In this document: piece by piece, positions 1 to 10,292 of the stretch
Layout: each line of letters opens with the position of its first letter
Numbering within the stretch: the stretch's first letter is position 1
From: Deinococcus alpinitundrae
GTDB taxonomy: Bacteria; Deinococcota; Deinococci; Deinococcales; Deinococcaceae
Assembly (NCBI RefSeq): GCF_009982895.1
Contig: NZ_WXZL01000011.1
Coordinates: forward strand, 79,382-143,381
DNA length: 64,000 nucleotides
Reading direction: 5' to 3'
The notes under the pieces: model-generated
What the model saw: only the letters and a program-made list of their open reading frames with translations
The model's database searches: none
Told to the model about the DNA's origin: nothing
Position numbers and translations under genes: made by a program

Positions 1-93
1 CATATCATCCACGACACCAAAGCGCTGGCGGTGGCCGAGCACCTACAAACTCTCAACCAGCGCTTTCGCCGCCGCTTCCACCGCGATCCCTGA
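1..93 (+). CDS. C-terminal end of an unidentified protein (cut by window edge)
   Basis: An open frame enters from the left edge and ends at a TGA at 91-93, giving 30 residues that finish in an Arg-rich segment (NQRFRRRFHRDP). The segment is amphipathic and basic and contains no motif that I can assign to a family. The codon use fits the surrounding GC-rich genes, so it is probably the genuine end of a chromosomal gene rather than a chance frame. The role is unknown. Confidence 0.5.
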   Translation, partial: HIIHDTKALAVAEHLQTLNQRFRRRFHRDP

Positions 94-276
94 ACCCCGG
101 CCCCACCCGTCTTCCTACCGCAGCCCTCACCACAGGCGTTTAGGCTCCCCGTCGGACGCCTGTTCGCCTGCCGCACTCCGGCGACACCACTTCAAGAAGG
201 ATGTGAAACGTGGGAAGATAGCGCTAATGGGTCAGGTCGAATTTTTCACATTTGGGGAGGCACCGGGGGCTGCGCC
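94..276. other. Intergenic region before the glycosyltransferase
   Basis: About 180 bases with no recognisable gene. A purine-rich GGGGAGG lies at 254-260 and could be a distant ribosome binding site for the ATG at 277. The stretch around 235-255 is locally AT-rich (AATTTTTCACATTT) and may hold the promoter, but I cannot define both boxes with confidence. Confidence 0.4.
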
Positions 277-1905
277 ATGACGCCGGTTCTGGCTGCCGCC
301 GCGCGGCGTTGGGTGGTGCAGACCGCCAGCCGCCCGTATCTGGCCATTTACACCGAGGCGCTGGCGGAGCTGAGTGGGGAAGACTCCTGGTTTCGGGCGC
401 TGGTCGGCGGCCTGCCCGAATCGCGCTTCCAGATTGAAGGCTTGGACCCGGCGGCGGCGGGGCGGCTCGGTACGGCGCAGTGGCCCAGCACGGTCAGCTT
501 TAGCGTGCCCCTGCCGCTTCCGGCAGCCGACCGGCGGGCGGCGGGGGCACGCCGGGAGCGGTTCGAGACGGCCCTGGCTGACCTGGTGACGGTTCTGGCT
601 GCACCGGACCCGGTGTCAGAAGCATCCGGCAGCACATTTGAGGCTGCCCTGGCAGCGCTGAGCAATCTGGGCAATGGCCGTCCGCTGTCGCCGCTGCTGC
701 AAAGCGATTCAGCGGCCCGCCGGGTGCTGGACGCCTGGCGGGGGGCGCTCCAGCCCGCAGCGGATGCGTTGCTGGATGCTCCGCGCCCTTACCCTTCCAG
801 GCTGAGCGAACCGGGCGTGACCGAGGCGCTGGCGCTGTGTGGGTGGCTGTGCCGGGCACTGCGCCCGCTCGAAGCCCAGCCGCCAGCCGCCAACCTGGCA
901 CACGCGGTGGGTGGCGGCGCGCCGGGGCTGGCGGCGCTGCACGGATGGTGGCGCAATGCCACGCCGTTCGTGCTGAGTGAGCCGCAGATCGCGCTGCGGG
1001 AGCACTATTTGAAAGAAGACCGTCTGAAAAGTAACCGCGCCGAGACGGCGAATATCAGGATCATGCGGCTGCGTTTCGAGCGGCGGCTGGCCCACACCGT
1101 ATACCGGCGGGCCAGCGCACTCATCGCCGGGTCCGAGCGGGTGCGGCGCTGGCAGGTGCAGTTGGGCGCGTCGCCTGCGCAGATCACCCTGCGCAGCGGT
1201 GGCCTGCGCCTGAGCCGCCCGGACTGGCTCAGTCAGCCGGTGTTTCCCGAACCCACCGGGGCGGTGGTGGTCTGGTGCGGCGAGGTGGGGCCGGGTGCCA
1301 ATCTCGAAACCCTGCTGCGGGCCTTCGATCTGGTGCGGCGGCGGCGGCCCGAGGCGCGGTTGCGCTTGTGTGCACAGGCCGTGGGCCACGCCGACGACCT
1401 GGCGCGCTGTCAGGCGCTGATCGTCAGCTTGCGGCTGGGCAGCTGCGTCGCCTTCGAGGTCCTGCCGTCCGACCACAGCGCCGCGGACCGCGCCGAGATC
1501 TACCGCTCGGCGCAGGTGGTGGTGCTCAGCGGCAGCACCGAGGAAGTCCCCGCTGCGCTGCTGGACGCCATGACGCTGGGCCGGGCAGTGGCCGCTGTGC
1601 GGGTGGGCGGTGTGCCCGACGTGCTGGGTGCGGCGGGGCTATTGAGTGCGCCCAACGATCTGCTGGCGCTGGCCCGTCACCTGCTGCGGCTGCTCGGGGA
1701 TGCGGCGCTGCGGCGGCAACTGGCCGAGGTGGGGCGGCAGCGCGCGGCCCTGTTCAGTGCCGACGCCTGGGTACAACTGCACCGGCAGCTCTACGCCCGG
1801 GTGCTGACTGAAGAGACGCTCAAAAATGAGGCGGTCCGCGCTGATGCTGGCAACCCCGTCGGGGAGTTCAGTCCCGGCGATTTCGAATTCGGAGACGAGC
1901 CGTGA
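277..1905 (+). CDS. PelF-like GT4-family glycosyltransferase
   Basis: A 542-residue protein with a GT-B fold C-terminal half. The nucleotide-sugar-binding domain starts near residue 330 (VVWCGEVGPGANLETLLRAF) and runs to about 505. The block at about 245-310 (REHYLKED, YRRASALIAGSE, RRWQVQLGAS) resembles the acceptor-domain end of PelF, the soluble transferase that makes Pel exopolysaccharide in other bacteria. The donor-site EX7E motif is present as Glu422 and Asp430, so the second acid is Asp. The start ATG has GGGGAGG 17 bases upstream, which is far. The stop overlaps the next gene by four bases (GTGA), implying translational coupling with a membrane protein that could be its export partner. 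The sugar substrate is unknown, and assignment to true PelF is inference. Confidence 0.75.
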   Translation: MTPVLAAAARRWVVQTASRPYLAIYTEALAELSGEDSWFRALVGGLPESRFQIEGLDPAAAGRLGTAQWPSTVSFSVPLPLPAADRRAAGARRERFETALADLVTVLAAPDPVSEASGSTFEAALAALSNLGNGRPLSPLLQSDSAARRVLDAWRGALQPAADALLDAPRPYPSRLSEPGVTEALALCGWLCRALRPLEAQPPAANLAHAVGGGAPGLAALHGWWRNATPFVLSEPQIALREHYLKEDRLKSNRAETANIRIMRLRFERRLAHTVYRRASALIAGSERVRRWQVQLGASPAQITLRSGGLRLSRPDWLSQPVFPEPTGAVVVWCGEVGPGANLETLLRAFDLVRRRRPEARLRLCAQAVGHADDLARCQALIVSLRLGSCVAFEVLPSDHSAADRAEIYRSAQVVVLSGSTEEVPAALLDAMTLGRAVAAVRVGGVPDVLGAAGLLSAPNDLLALARHLLRLLGDAALRRQLAEVGRQRAALFSADAWVQLHRQLYARVLTEETLKNEAVRADAGNPVGEFSPGDFEFGDEP

Positions 1906-3359
1906 GCCTGGGTCAGCGCCGCAACGATACCCTGGACGCACCGCTCCCCGGCCCGCCGCCAGCACCGCTGAGTGGCCCGCCCACGTCGCCGGGCGTGCCG
2001 CGTCAACTCGCCCGGCAGTTGCGCCTGGAGCGCCGCCAGGCCGCCGACCCCGAGGAACTGGCGGCCCGGCTCGAAGAGAGCGGCCACACCGACGACTGGC
2101 TGCGCGAGCACGACCTGGGCGACGTGTTCGAGGTGGCCGCGCGGCTCTATGCCCTCAAGACCGGTGGGCCGCGTCCGGTTGTCGCCGCGCCGATCAAGCT
2201 GCCCTGGCGGCGGCTGTGGCGCGGGCCGATGCTGGTCCTGATCGGTCTGGCGGCCCTAAGCAGCGCACGCGGGCTGGGCGTGCCCGAGGCCGAGGCGGCC
2301 GTGTGCGCGGCGGCGGCAGTGGCCTGGGGGCTGCTGACCTGGGGACCGCTGACGTGGGGTCCGGGTGCCGGGCAACGGTGGCCCCGGCTGCGGCTGGGCG
2401 CAGTGCTGGGTGCGCTGGCAGGCGCACTCACGGCGCTGGGTCTGGCCGCATCACTGGGCGCGGCGAGCACGCCGCATTCGGAAACGGTGGAGCTGTGGCG
2501 CTCCGCCGGTCTGGGCGCGCTGCTGGGTGGCCTCTACGGACTGACCCTGACGGCGGCGGGCCTGCTGCTGGCGCTCGGGAGGTGGCGGGTGGCGGCGCTG
2601 GTCTTCGGCAGCGCGCTGCTGATCGGCGAAGGGCTGCGCCGCAGCGCGCCGGACGGATGGAGCGCAGCGCTGGCGGTGGCCGTGTTGCTGGGACTGGTGG
2701 TCACCGCTGTGGGTGCAGCCGGGCGGCCCGGCGCTGAACCCAGCCCTACCGACCCTGATGGTGATCGGTCTGGCGCTGTCTGGACCGGGGCCAGCCGGCC
2801 GGGCGATGGCTGGGCCTCGGGGCTGGCGCTGGCGGTCCTGACCTGGCGGGTAGGCGCGGCAGCGCTGCTGTGGGCGCTGCTTTCGCTGGGCCTCCTCGAA
2901 GCGCTGGCTTGGTGGATGCAGGCGCACCTGCGCCGTCTGGCCGGGCAGCCCCACGCCCCGGCGCGGCTGCTGCGAGCGGCCCGCTGGCCGGTGCTGGGCG
3001 TGCCTGCCGCGCTGCTGGTCGCTGTGGCGGCAGGGTCGGCAGCGGCGCAACTGGGCTGGACTTCTCTCGGATGGCCCGGCTCCGGATGGACGGGCTTCGA
3101 GTGGTTCGGCCTCGGGGGAGCCGCGCCGGGTGCCCTGGGCCGCGCCTGTGGCGGCGCGCTGCTGAGCGTGGCCCTGCTGCAAAGTACCTGGCTGGCCCGG
3201 CACCCCCGCCAGAGGCCGCGCCTGACCCGGCTGTGGCTGCTTTGCGCGGGGCTGCTGGCCGCGCCCCTGGCGAGTTGGTGGCTGCCGCTGCTGCTACTGG
3301 TCCTCACCCTGACCTTGCTGAGTGATGACGCCCTGAGTGATCTCACGACCTACCGCTGA
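1902..3359 (+). CDS. Polytopic membrane protein coupled to the PelF-like transferase
   Basis: A 485-residue protein starting at a GTG that overlaps the preceding stop. Residues 1-105 are soluble and helical, with the segment LAARLEESGHTDDWLREHDL. The rest is a series of about ten hydrophobic Ala/Leu/Gly-rich segments, including a double one at the extreme C-terminus, so it is an inner-membrane protein. I do not recognise a catalytic motif. It does not look like PelG, but the coupling to a GT4 transferase suggests a role in assembling or exporting the same polysaccharide. Assignment beyond 'membrane protein' is inference from context. Confidence 0.65.
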   Translation: MSLGQRRNDTLDAPLPGPPPAPLSGPPTSPGVPRQLARQLRLERRQAADPEELAARLEESGHTDDWLREHDLGDVFEVAARLYALKTGGPRPVVAAPIKLPWRRLWRGPMLVLIGLAALSSARGLGVPEAEAAVCAAAAVAWGLLTWGPLTWGPGAGQRWPRLRLGAVLGALAGALTALGLAASLGAASTPHSETVELWRSAGLGALLGGLYGLTLTAAGLLLALGRWRVAALVFGSALLIGEGLRRSAPDGWSAALAVAVLLGLVVTAVGAAGRPGAEPSPTDPDGDRSGAVWTGASRPGDGWASGLALAVLTWRVGAAALLWALLSLGLLEALAWWMQAHLRRLAGQPHAPARLLRAARWPVLGVPAALLVAVAAGSAAAQLGWTSLGWPGSGWTGFEWFGLGGAAPGALGRACGGALLSVALLQSTWLARHPRQRPRLTRLWLLCAGLLAAPLASWWLPLLLLVLTLTLLSDDALSDLTTYR

Positions 3360-3393
3360 AGGATCAACGCGGGCCAGCGGCGGCCCCGATCCT

Positions 3394-3421
3394 TTGACGC
3401 TCCGAGCAGGAAGCCTACACT
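3394..3421 (+). promoter_or_regulatory. Promoter with leaderless layout for the PLP enzyme
   Basis: TTGACG at 3394-3399, a 16-base spacer and TACACT at 3416-3421 form a good sigma-70-type pair. The ATG at 3428 follows the -10 box by six bases, so transcription should begin at or next to the start codon and the mRNA would be leaderless. Confidence 0.7.
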
Positions 3422-3427
3422 ACACAG

Positions 3428-5029
3428 ATGGACCCCTTCGCGGAATTTCGCAGTGATCTGATCGGCCAGGACGCGGTGATTCAAACGCCCTTCGGTACCC
3501 GCCGCGTGACCTACGCCGACCACGTCGCCTCGGGGCGTGCCCTGCATTCCAGCGAAACCTTTCTGACCGAGCGGGTGCTGCCGCTGTATGCCAACACCCA
3601 CACCGAGGACTCGGCCACCGGGGCCATCACCTCCCGGCTGGCGCACGACGCTTGTGAGTACGTCAAGACCCAGCTCGGCGCCGACGAGAGCTGCACCCTG
3701 CTGTGGTGCGGGTCGGGCAGCACGGCAGCGGTCAAGCGCCTGCAGGAGATTCTGGGACTGGCCGCGCCCCCGGCCCTGCTGGAGCGGCTGCGGCAGGTGA
3801 CTCCACTCGCAGAGCGCCCGGTGGTGTTCGTCGGGCCTTACGAGCACCACAGTAACGAGGTCACCTGGCGCGAGAGTCTGGCCGAGGTCGTGGAAGTGCC
3901 GCTGTGTCCCCGGGGCGGCATCGACTTGGAGGCCCTGCGGGTGCTGCTCAAGGCCCCCGAGTACCGGAACCGGCGCAAGATCGGCTCGTTCAGCGCCGCC
4001 AGCAATGTCACCGGCCACCTGACCGACACCCGTACCCTGGCCCGGCTGCTGCACGCCCAGGGTGCGCTGGCCTTCTTCGACTTCGCCGCCTGCGCCCCCT
4101 ACGTGCCGATCGACATGCGCCCCGGATGCCCCGACGGCTACGACGCAGTGTTTCTCAGCCCGCACAAATTCGCGGGCGGCCCCGGCACGCCGGGTCTGCT
4201 GTGCTTTCAGACCCACCTCTACCCGGCGGGCGCGCCCACCACGGCGGGCGGCGGCACAGTCAGTTATGTCAGCCGCACCACCCACCGCTTCGTGACCGAC
4301 GTGGAGGCGCGTGAGGACGCTGGAACTCCTGCCATTCTCGGCAAGATCCGGGCGGCGCTGGCGTTCAAGGCCAAGGAACGTCTGGGCACCGGGGCCATTC
4401 AGGCACGTGAGCACGATCTGATTGGCCGCGCCATCACCCGGCTGCGCGGCCACGCCAGCATTCGCCTGCTGGGCAACCTCGACGAGCCGAGACTGGCGGT
4501 GCTGTCGTTTCTGGTTCGCAGCGGCGACGGGGCCGTGCTGCATCCCCGATTCGTGGTGCGGCTGCTCAACGATCTGTTCGGCATCCAGTCGCGCGGCGGC
4601 TGCGCCTGCGCCGGTCCCTACGGCCACGCGCTGCTCGACATCGACGACGCCACCAGCGAGCGCTACCTGTCGTGCGTCATGGGTGGTTTCGACGGTCTCA
4701 AGCCCGGCTGGACCCGGCTGAACTTCGCGCCCTGGACCAGCGAGGCAGAGTTCGCCTTCCTGCTTGACGCTCTGGAATTCGTGGCCGACCACGGTGAGCG
4801 CTTCTTGCCGCTCTACGAGGTGGACTGGCACACCGGCACCTGGACTCACCCGGCGGACCAGCCGCTGCCGGGCCTGTTCGGTCTCCCAGCTCCGGCGCGG
4901 CAGGCGGGCGAGGTGCCTTACGCGGTGTATCTGGCTGAGGCACGCGACCTGGCCCACTCGCTGAGCGCGCCCACCGCGAGGGTGATTCCGGCCCAGGTGC
5001 CGGGCGAACTGGTGTTTTTCAGGTACTGA
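3428..5029 (+). CDS. Aminotransferase class V / cysteine-desulfurase-like PLP enzyme
   Basis: A 533-residue fold-type I PLP enzyme. The likely Schiff-base lysine is Lys247 in SPHKFAGGPGTPG, preceded by the cofactor-binding Asp/Ala block FFDFAACAPY. A Cys-rich loop, RGGCACAGPYGH, lies near residue 390, at the place where SufS/CsdA enzymes carry their active cysteine. It also has a C-terminal extension of about 100 residues. Proteins of this subgroup are usually annotated as class V aminotransferases, and whether it supplies sulfur is not known. It is a single gene with a strong leaderless promoter, and no iron-sulfur assembly genes adjoin it. Family confidence is high; substrate confidence is low. 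Confidence 0.82.
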   Translation: MDPFAEFRSDLIGQDAVIQTPFGTRRVTYADHVASGRALHSSETFLTERVLPLYANTHTEDSATGAITSRLAHDACEYVKTQLGADESCTLLWCGSGSTAAVKRLQEILGLAAPPALLERLRQVTPLAERPVVFVGPYEHHSNEVTWRESLAEVVEVPLCPRGGIDLEALRVLLKAPEYRNRRKIGSFSAASNVTGHLTDTRTLARLLHAQGALAFFDFAACAPYVPIDMRPGCPDGYDAVFLSPHKFAGGPGTPGLLCFQTHLYPAGAPTTAGGGTVSYVSRTTHRFVTDVEAREDAGTPAILGKIRAALAFKAKERLGTGAIQAREHDLIGRAITRLRGHASIRLLGNLDEPRLAVLSFLVRSGDGAVLHPRFVVRLLNDLFGIQSRGGCACAGPYGHALLDIDDATSERYLSCVMGGFDGLKPGWTRLNFAPWTSEAEFAFLLDALEFVADHGERFLPLYEVDWHTGTWTHPADQPLPGLFGLPAPARQAGEVPYAVYLAEARDLAHSLSAPTARVIPAQVPGELVFFRY

Positions 5030-5052
5030 CCGGGCTCGATGGGGTTGATCTC

Positions 5053-5448
5053 TTAATGCACACTCCCCCGGCTGATGGTGTAGCTGCTGCTGGTGAAGTT
5101 GAAAATCAGGGGGCGACCATCGTAGACGAAGTTCAGGCCCCCGGAATTGGAGAAGCCGCTCTTCTTGAGGTCCAGACATTCCGAGACGACCCGGTAATTG
5201 TCACCTTTTGTGAGTTTCGGCAACACCTTACCGAGCATAAACTTGTTTTTCCCGTCTGGTGATACATAAACGTCCAGAATCTGCTTGTTTTCTTCCCAGA
5301 GGCGTATGCGGATTTTGCTGCAGGCAGCTTCTGCAGGGCTGACCTGAATATTAATCAGAATATCGGGGTTCATATTTGAATTCGATGCGGCTGCCGCAGG
5401 GGTGAGGCTCGTCAGAAGAAATGTAAGGCTGTAGAGATACCGCTTCAT
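5053..5448 (-). CDS. Small secreted protein of unknown function
   Basis: A 131-residue protein. The start at 5448 is supported by GAAGGAG seven bases upstream and by an immediate signal peptide (MKRYLYSLTFLLTSLTPAAA). The mature part has two cysteines (ACSKIRIRLWEE and SECLDLKK), which could form a disulfide, and a Ser/Thr-rich beta-like C-terminus. Base composition is clearly more AT-rich than the neighbouring genes, with many AAT, ATA and TTT codons, which suggests recent acquisition. I recognise no family. It is transcribed toward the PLP gene and no operon partner is visible. Confidence 0.7.
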   Translation of the reverse strand: MKRYLYSLTFLLTSLTPAAAASNSNMNPDILINIQVSPAEAACSKIRIRLWEENKQILDVYVSPDGKNKFMLGKVLPKLTKGDNYRVVSECLDLKKSGFSNSGGLNFVYDGRPLIFNFTSSSYTISRGSVH

Positions 5449-5601
5449 AACCGCTCCTTCGGGATGCGAATCCATGTCAAGGGGGAAGCGGAGGCGGCAA
5501 AGCGCCCAGCAACCACCCACGTCTTGAAAGTTCGCTCAGAATAAGCAGTTCAGCCTTAAAATTCTCTTACAGTGGCGGAATCGCTCCAAACTGATTAATC
5601 C

Positions 5602-6936
<1,335 letters not shown>

Positions 6937-6954
6937 GTTCTCTCCTGGTGGCTC

Positions 6955-6985
6955 AAAAAAAGCCCGACTCCGGAGTGAAGTCGGG
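6955..6985 (-). terminator. Attenuator (rho-independent terminator) in the aspS2 leader
   Basis: On the minus strand a 7-bp stem CCCGACT/AGTCGGG (6985-6979 with 6969-6963) encloses a 9-base loop. It is followed by C and seven T residues at 6961-6955. It lies inside the aspS2 5' leader, downstream of its own promoter and leader peptide, so it can only act on aspS2. The upstream gene diverges and cannot be its target. Confidence 0.85.
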
Positions 6986-7024
6986 GGCGCGGTCAAACTT
7001 GAGGGCGTCCCCTAGCGGGGATCG
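6983..7024 (-). promoter_or_regulatory. Alternative hairpins of the aspS2 attenuator
   Basis: Reading the minus strand, segment 1 (7024-7017, CG-A-TCCCC) can pair with segment 2 (7012-7006, GGGGACG) over seven base pairs with one bulged A. Segment 2 (GGGGACGC, 7012-7005) can instead pair with segment 3 (GCGCCCCC, 6990-6983), with one A-C mismatch. The latter pairing uses three C residues of the terminator's 5' arm and so would block it. This gives the 1:2, 2:3 and 3:4 set of classic amino-acid attenuators. The pairings were worked out by eye. Confidence 0.7.
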
Positions 7025-7062
7025 TTATCCAGATTGTCGGCAAAACGCAGGAAGCCGCACAT
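7012..7062 (-). CDS. Leader peptide of the aspS2 attenuator, Asp/Asn-rich
   Basis: A 16-codon frame, MCGFLRFADNLDNDPR, starts with ATG at 7062 and stops with TAG at 7014-7012. Residues 9-14 are Asp-Asn-Leu-Asp-Asn-Asp: three Asp and two Asn codons out of six, exactly the amino acids tied to this synthetase. There is no Shine-Dalgarno sequence; the ATG follows a TACACT box by eight bases, so it is probably translated from a leaderless mRNA. The stop codon lies in the loop and 3' arm of the first hairpin, as expected for a ribosome-controlled attenuator. Translation is inferred, not observed. Confidence 0.75.
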   Translation of the reverse strand: MCGFLRFADNLDNDPR

Positions 7063-7070
7063 TGAGGGGT

Positions 7071-7100
7071 AGTGTAGCGGCGCGCGGCGGCCACAAGCAA
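7071..7100 (-). promoter_or_regulatory. Promoter of the aspS2 leader
   Basis: On the minus strand TTGCTT (7100-7095), an 18-base spacer and TACACT (7076-7071) form a plausible promoter. The expected start of transcription falls at about 7064-7062, at the ATG of the leader peptide. It lies back-to-back with the -10 box of the divergent CysQ-like gene. Confidence 0.6.
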
Positions 7101-7135
7101 GCCGCAAGGCTAGGGGAGTGGGTATGCTGCGCAGC

Positions 7136-8155
7136 ATGACCTACACCCACGAGCGCCAGACCGCCGAAGACCTCGCCCGCCAGGCCGGAGCACTCCTGCT
7201 TGAGCACCGCGCCGCCGGATTCAAGGTGGATTACAAGACCTCCAAGGACGACCCGGTGACGGTGGCCGATACCGAGGCGTCCGAACTGATCGTGGCTGGA
7301 CTGCGGGCTGCCTTCCCAGACGACGGCATTCTGTCGGAAGAACTCACCGACACCGCTGAGCGGCTTGGGAAACATCGCGTCTGGATCATTGACCCGATTG
7401 ACGGCACCTCAGAGTACGTGGACGGCACGCCCGATTTCGCGGTCAGCATCGGCCTGGGGGTAGGCGGCGAAGCGGTGCTGGGGGTGGTGAACGCGCCCGC
7501 CCGGCAGGCCCTTTACAGTGGGGTGGTGGGGGAGGGCCTGACCCGGAACGGCGAACCGGTGGGCTTCAGCGCCCGCCCGCCCGCTGAATTCCTGATCGCC
7601 GTCTCGGATACCGAACATAAACGCGAACTGCACCGCTACCCGCTGCCGCAGATGCTTCCTTCCGGCAGCATCGCCCTCAAGCTGGCCCTGATCGCGGCGG
7701 GCGAGGCCGACGCGACGTTTACCATGTCGCCCAGAAGCGAGTGGGACATCGCGGCGGGCATGGCGCTCGTCCAGGCGGCGGGTGGTCAGGTGACGCGGCG
7801 CGGCGGCGGCAAGATTGCCCTCAACTCCCCTGAACCCGCCATTCGCCAGGGCCTGATCGGGGGCCGCCCCGACGTGGTGGCCTGGCTGGAAAATGAACTG
7901 TTTCGCCTGGCCATTCCGGAGCAGCAGCTCGGACTCACCGACACTGACGAGGCATGGGCGCTGCTGGACCAGGCCGAGCAGGAGCGGCTGCGCGGCGAAA
8001 AGCACCTGCACATCCGCCACGCGGCGGGCCAGGTGGTGGCCCTGGTGCTGCTGGACGACAACTTGCGGGTGCGGCGCTCGGAAGGCGACGCCCTGCACCT
8101 CGGTGTGCTCACCCGCGATCTGACGCGGGCGTATGGACCGCTGCAAGGCGCTTAG
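7136..8155 (+). CDS. cysQ: CysQ-like inositol-monophosphatase family phosphatase
   Basis: A 339-residue protein. It carries the metal-site motifs of the Li+-sensitive phosphatase superfamily: DPVTVADTEA, WIIDPIDGTSEYVDG and SEWDIAAGMALVQAAGG. CysQ members remove the 3' phosphate of PAP; others act on inositol phosphate or fructose bisphosphate, and the sequence alone does not decide. About 90 residues follow the phosphatase domain (from about 245), which is longer than typical CysQ and has no known motif. The start at 7136 is preferred because TATGCT at 7123-7128 lies seven bases upstream (leaderless layout). A GTG at 7118 is an alternative start. Confidence 0.8.
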   Translation: MTYTHERQTAEDLARQAGALLLEHRAAGFKVDYKTSKDDPVTVADTEASELIVAGLRAAFPDDGILSEELTDTAERLGKHRVWIIDPIDGTSEYVDGTPDFAVSIGLGVGGEAVLGVVNAPARQALYSGVVGEGLTRNGEPVGFSARPPAEFLIAVSDTEHKRELHRYPLPQMLPSGSIALKLALIAAGEADATFTMSPRSEWDIAAGMALVQAAGGQVTRRGGGKIALNSPEPAIRQGLIGGRPDVVAWLENELFRLAIPEQQLGLTDTDEAWALLDQAEQERLRGEKHLHIRHAAGQVVALVLLDDNLRVRRSEGDALHLGVLTRDLTRAYGPLQGA

Positions 8156-8175
8156 CGCTCTGAAACCCGGCTTGC

Positions 8176-9308
8176 TCACGCCAGTCGCAGCACACTCTGG
8201 TTGCCGCGCAGCACGAACACCAGCACCCCGGCGTCGGCCAGTACGCCCGCCTTTTTTTCCAGCTCTCGCACGCTGTCGGGCAATCCCGCCCACTGGCGGC
8301 GCGGCGACTCGCCGGGCTCCAGGTAAAAACCTTCCGGCATCGCCACGATGACCACCCGTTTGGCGCGGGTTCTGGCCCGCAGCGCCGCCCCCAGCACGTC
8401 GGCGGGCGCGCGCTGGGTCAGCATGATCAGGTTGCTGCCTGCCGCCTGAAGGCTGATGTCGGCGGCCAGGTTCGGCAGTGGATCGCTGGCCGGGCGGCAC
8501 TGCAAGGTCGCCAGCCGCGAGAGGGCTGCCCGCAGTGCCTGGGGGGTGCGGCCTGAAGGTGTCGCGCCGCCGGGCGTGCTCAGTGAGACCGGCAAGTCAA
8601 GCTTGAGTGCTTCCTGAATCAAGCTGGCCGCCAGCCGCACGGCGCTCTCGATGAAGACCTCGTCGCCGCGCGAATCGAGGTAAAGCAGCAGGCGGCTGCT
8701 GGCGGTGCGCTCCAGCTCACGTACGGTCAGCTCACCGGTGCGGGCCGAGAGCCGCCAGTGAATCCGACCCGGCGGGTCGCCCGGCACGTAAGGCCGCGCC
8801 CCGCGCAGGCTCAGCGGGTCGTCCAAGCCCAGGGTGCGGCTGAGCGCACCCTCCGAGAGCAGCGGGCGCAGCAGATCGGGCAGCCGCAACCCGTGAACGC
8901 CGGGATACACCTCAAGCCGGGTCGGGAAGCGGAGCCGGGTGCTGCGCCAGAACAGCCCGAACGGATCGGCCCAGCGCAGCACCGTCTCGGGCCAGTGGTA
9001 TTCGCCGCGCGTGTTGAGGTTCAGTTCGTCGCTGAGCTGTGCCTCGCCCGACTGCCACAGCCAGCCGCCCCAGCGCAGGTGCCGGTCCGGGATGATCCGC
9101 AGCGGCGGCGCGTCCTCGATGACGTAGCGCGTCGGCAGCCGTGAGCGCAGCCGGGCGGTGACGCGGTAGGGCAACTGGCGACCCACGAAGCCCGCTGGCG
9201 GCACCTCGCGGCTCAGTTGCAGGTCGGGCGGTAGGCGGTAGGCGGCCCAGATCAGGCCCAGCAGGGCTAGCAGGGCGGCGAGCCAGGTCAGGGTCCAGGG
9301 ATCGAAGA

Positions 9309-9312
<4 letters not shown>
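8176..9312 (-). CDS. DUF58 domain protein
   Basis: A 378-residue protein with one or two N-terminal membrane segments (LTWLAALLALLGLIWAAY). A beta-rich region follows, then the DUF58 core around residues 190-240 with RPYVPGDPPGRIHWRLSART. Past that is a degenerate von Willebrand-like region (LLLYLDSRG). DUF58 proteins are nearly always encoded beside a MoxR ATPase, and here the GTG start overlaps the MoxR stop by four bases. The pair is thought to act as a chaperone or assembly system for envelope or metal-dependent complexes, but the client is unknown. Confidence 0.85.

Positions 9313-10288
<976 letters not shown>

Positions 10289-10292
<4 letters not shown>

Noticed and set aside
3428..5029. 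Calling the class V PLP enzyme SufS
   Set aside because: It is longer than SufS, the cysteine loop reads RGGCACAGPYGH rather than the SufS pattern, and no sufBCD/U genes adjoin it.
6955..6985. The hairpin with seven T residues as an ordinary terminator of an upstream gene
   Set aside because: The nearest gene upstream on that strand would have to cross the divergent CysQ-like gene. The hairpin lies between the aspS2 promoter and its start codon, so it is an attenuator.
7118..7135. GTG at 7118 as the start of the CysQ-like gene
   Set aside because: It would overlap the TATGCT box that sits seven bases before the ATG at 7136, and the added residues MGMLRS have no homology value.
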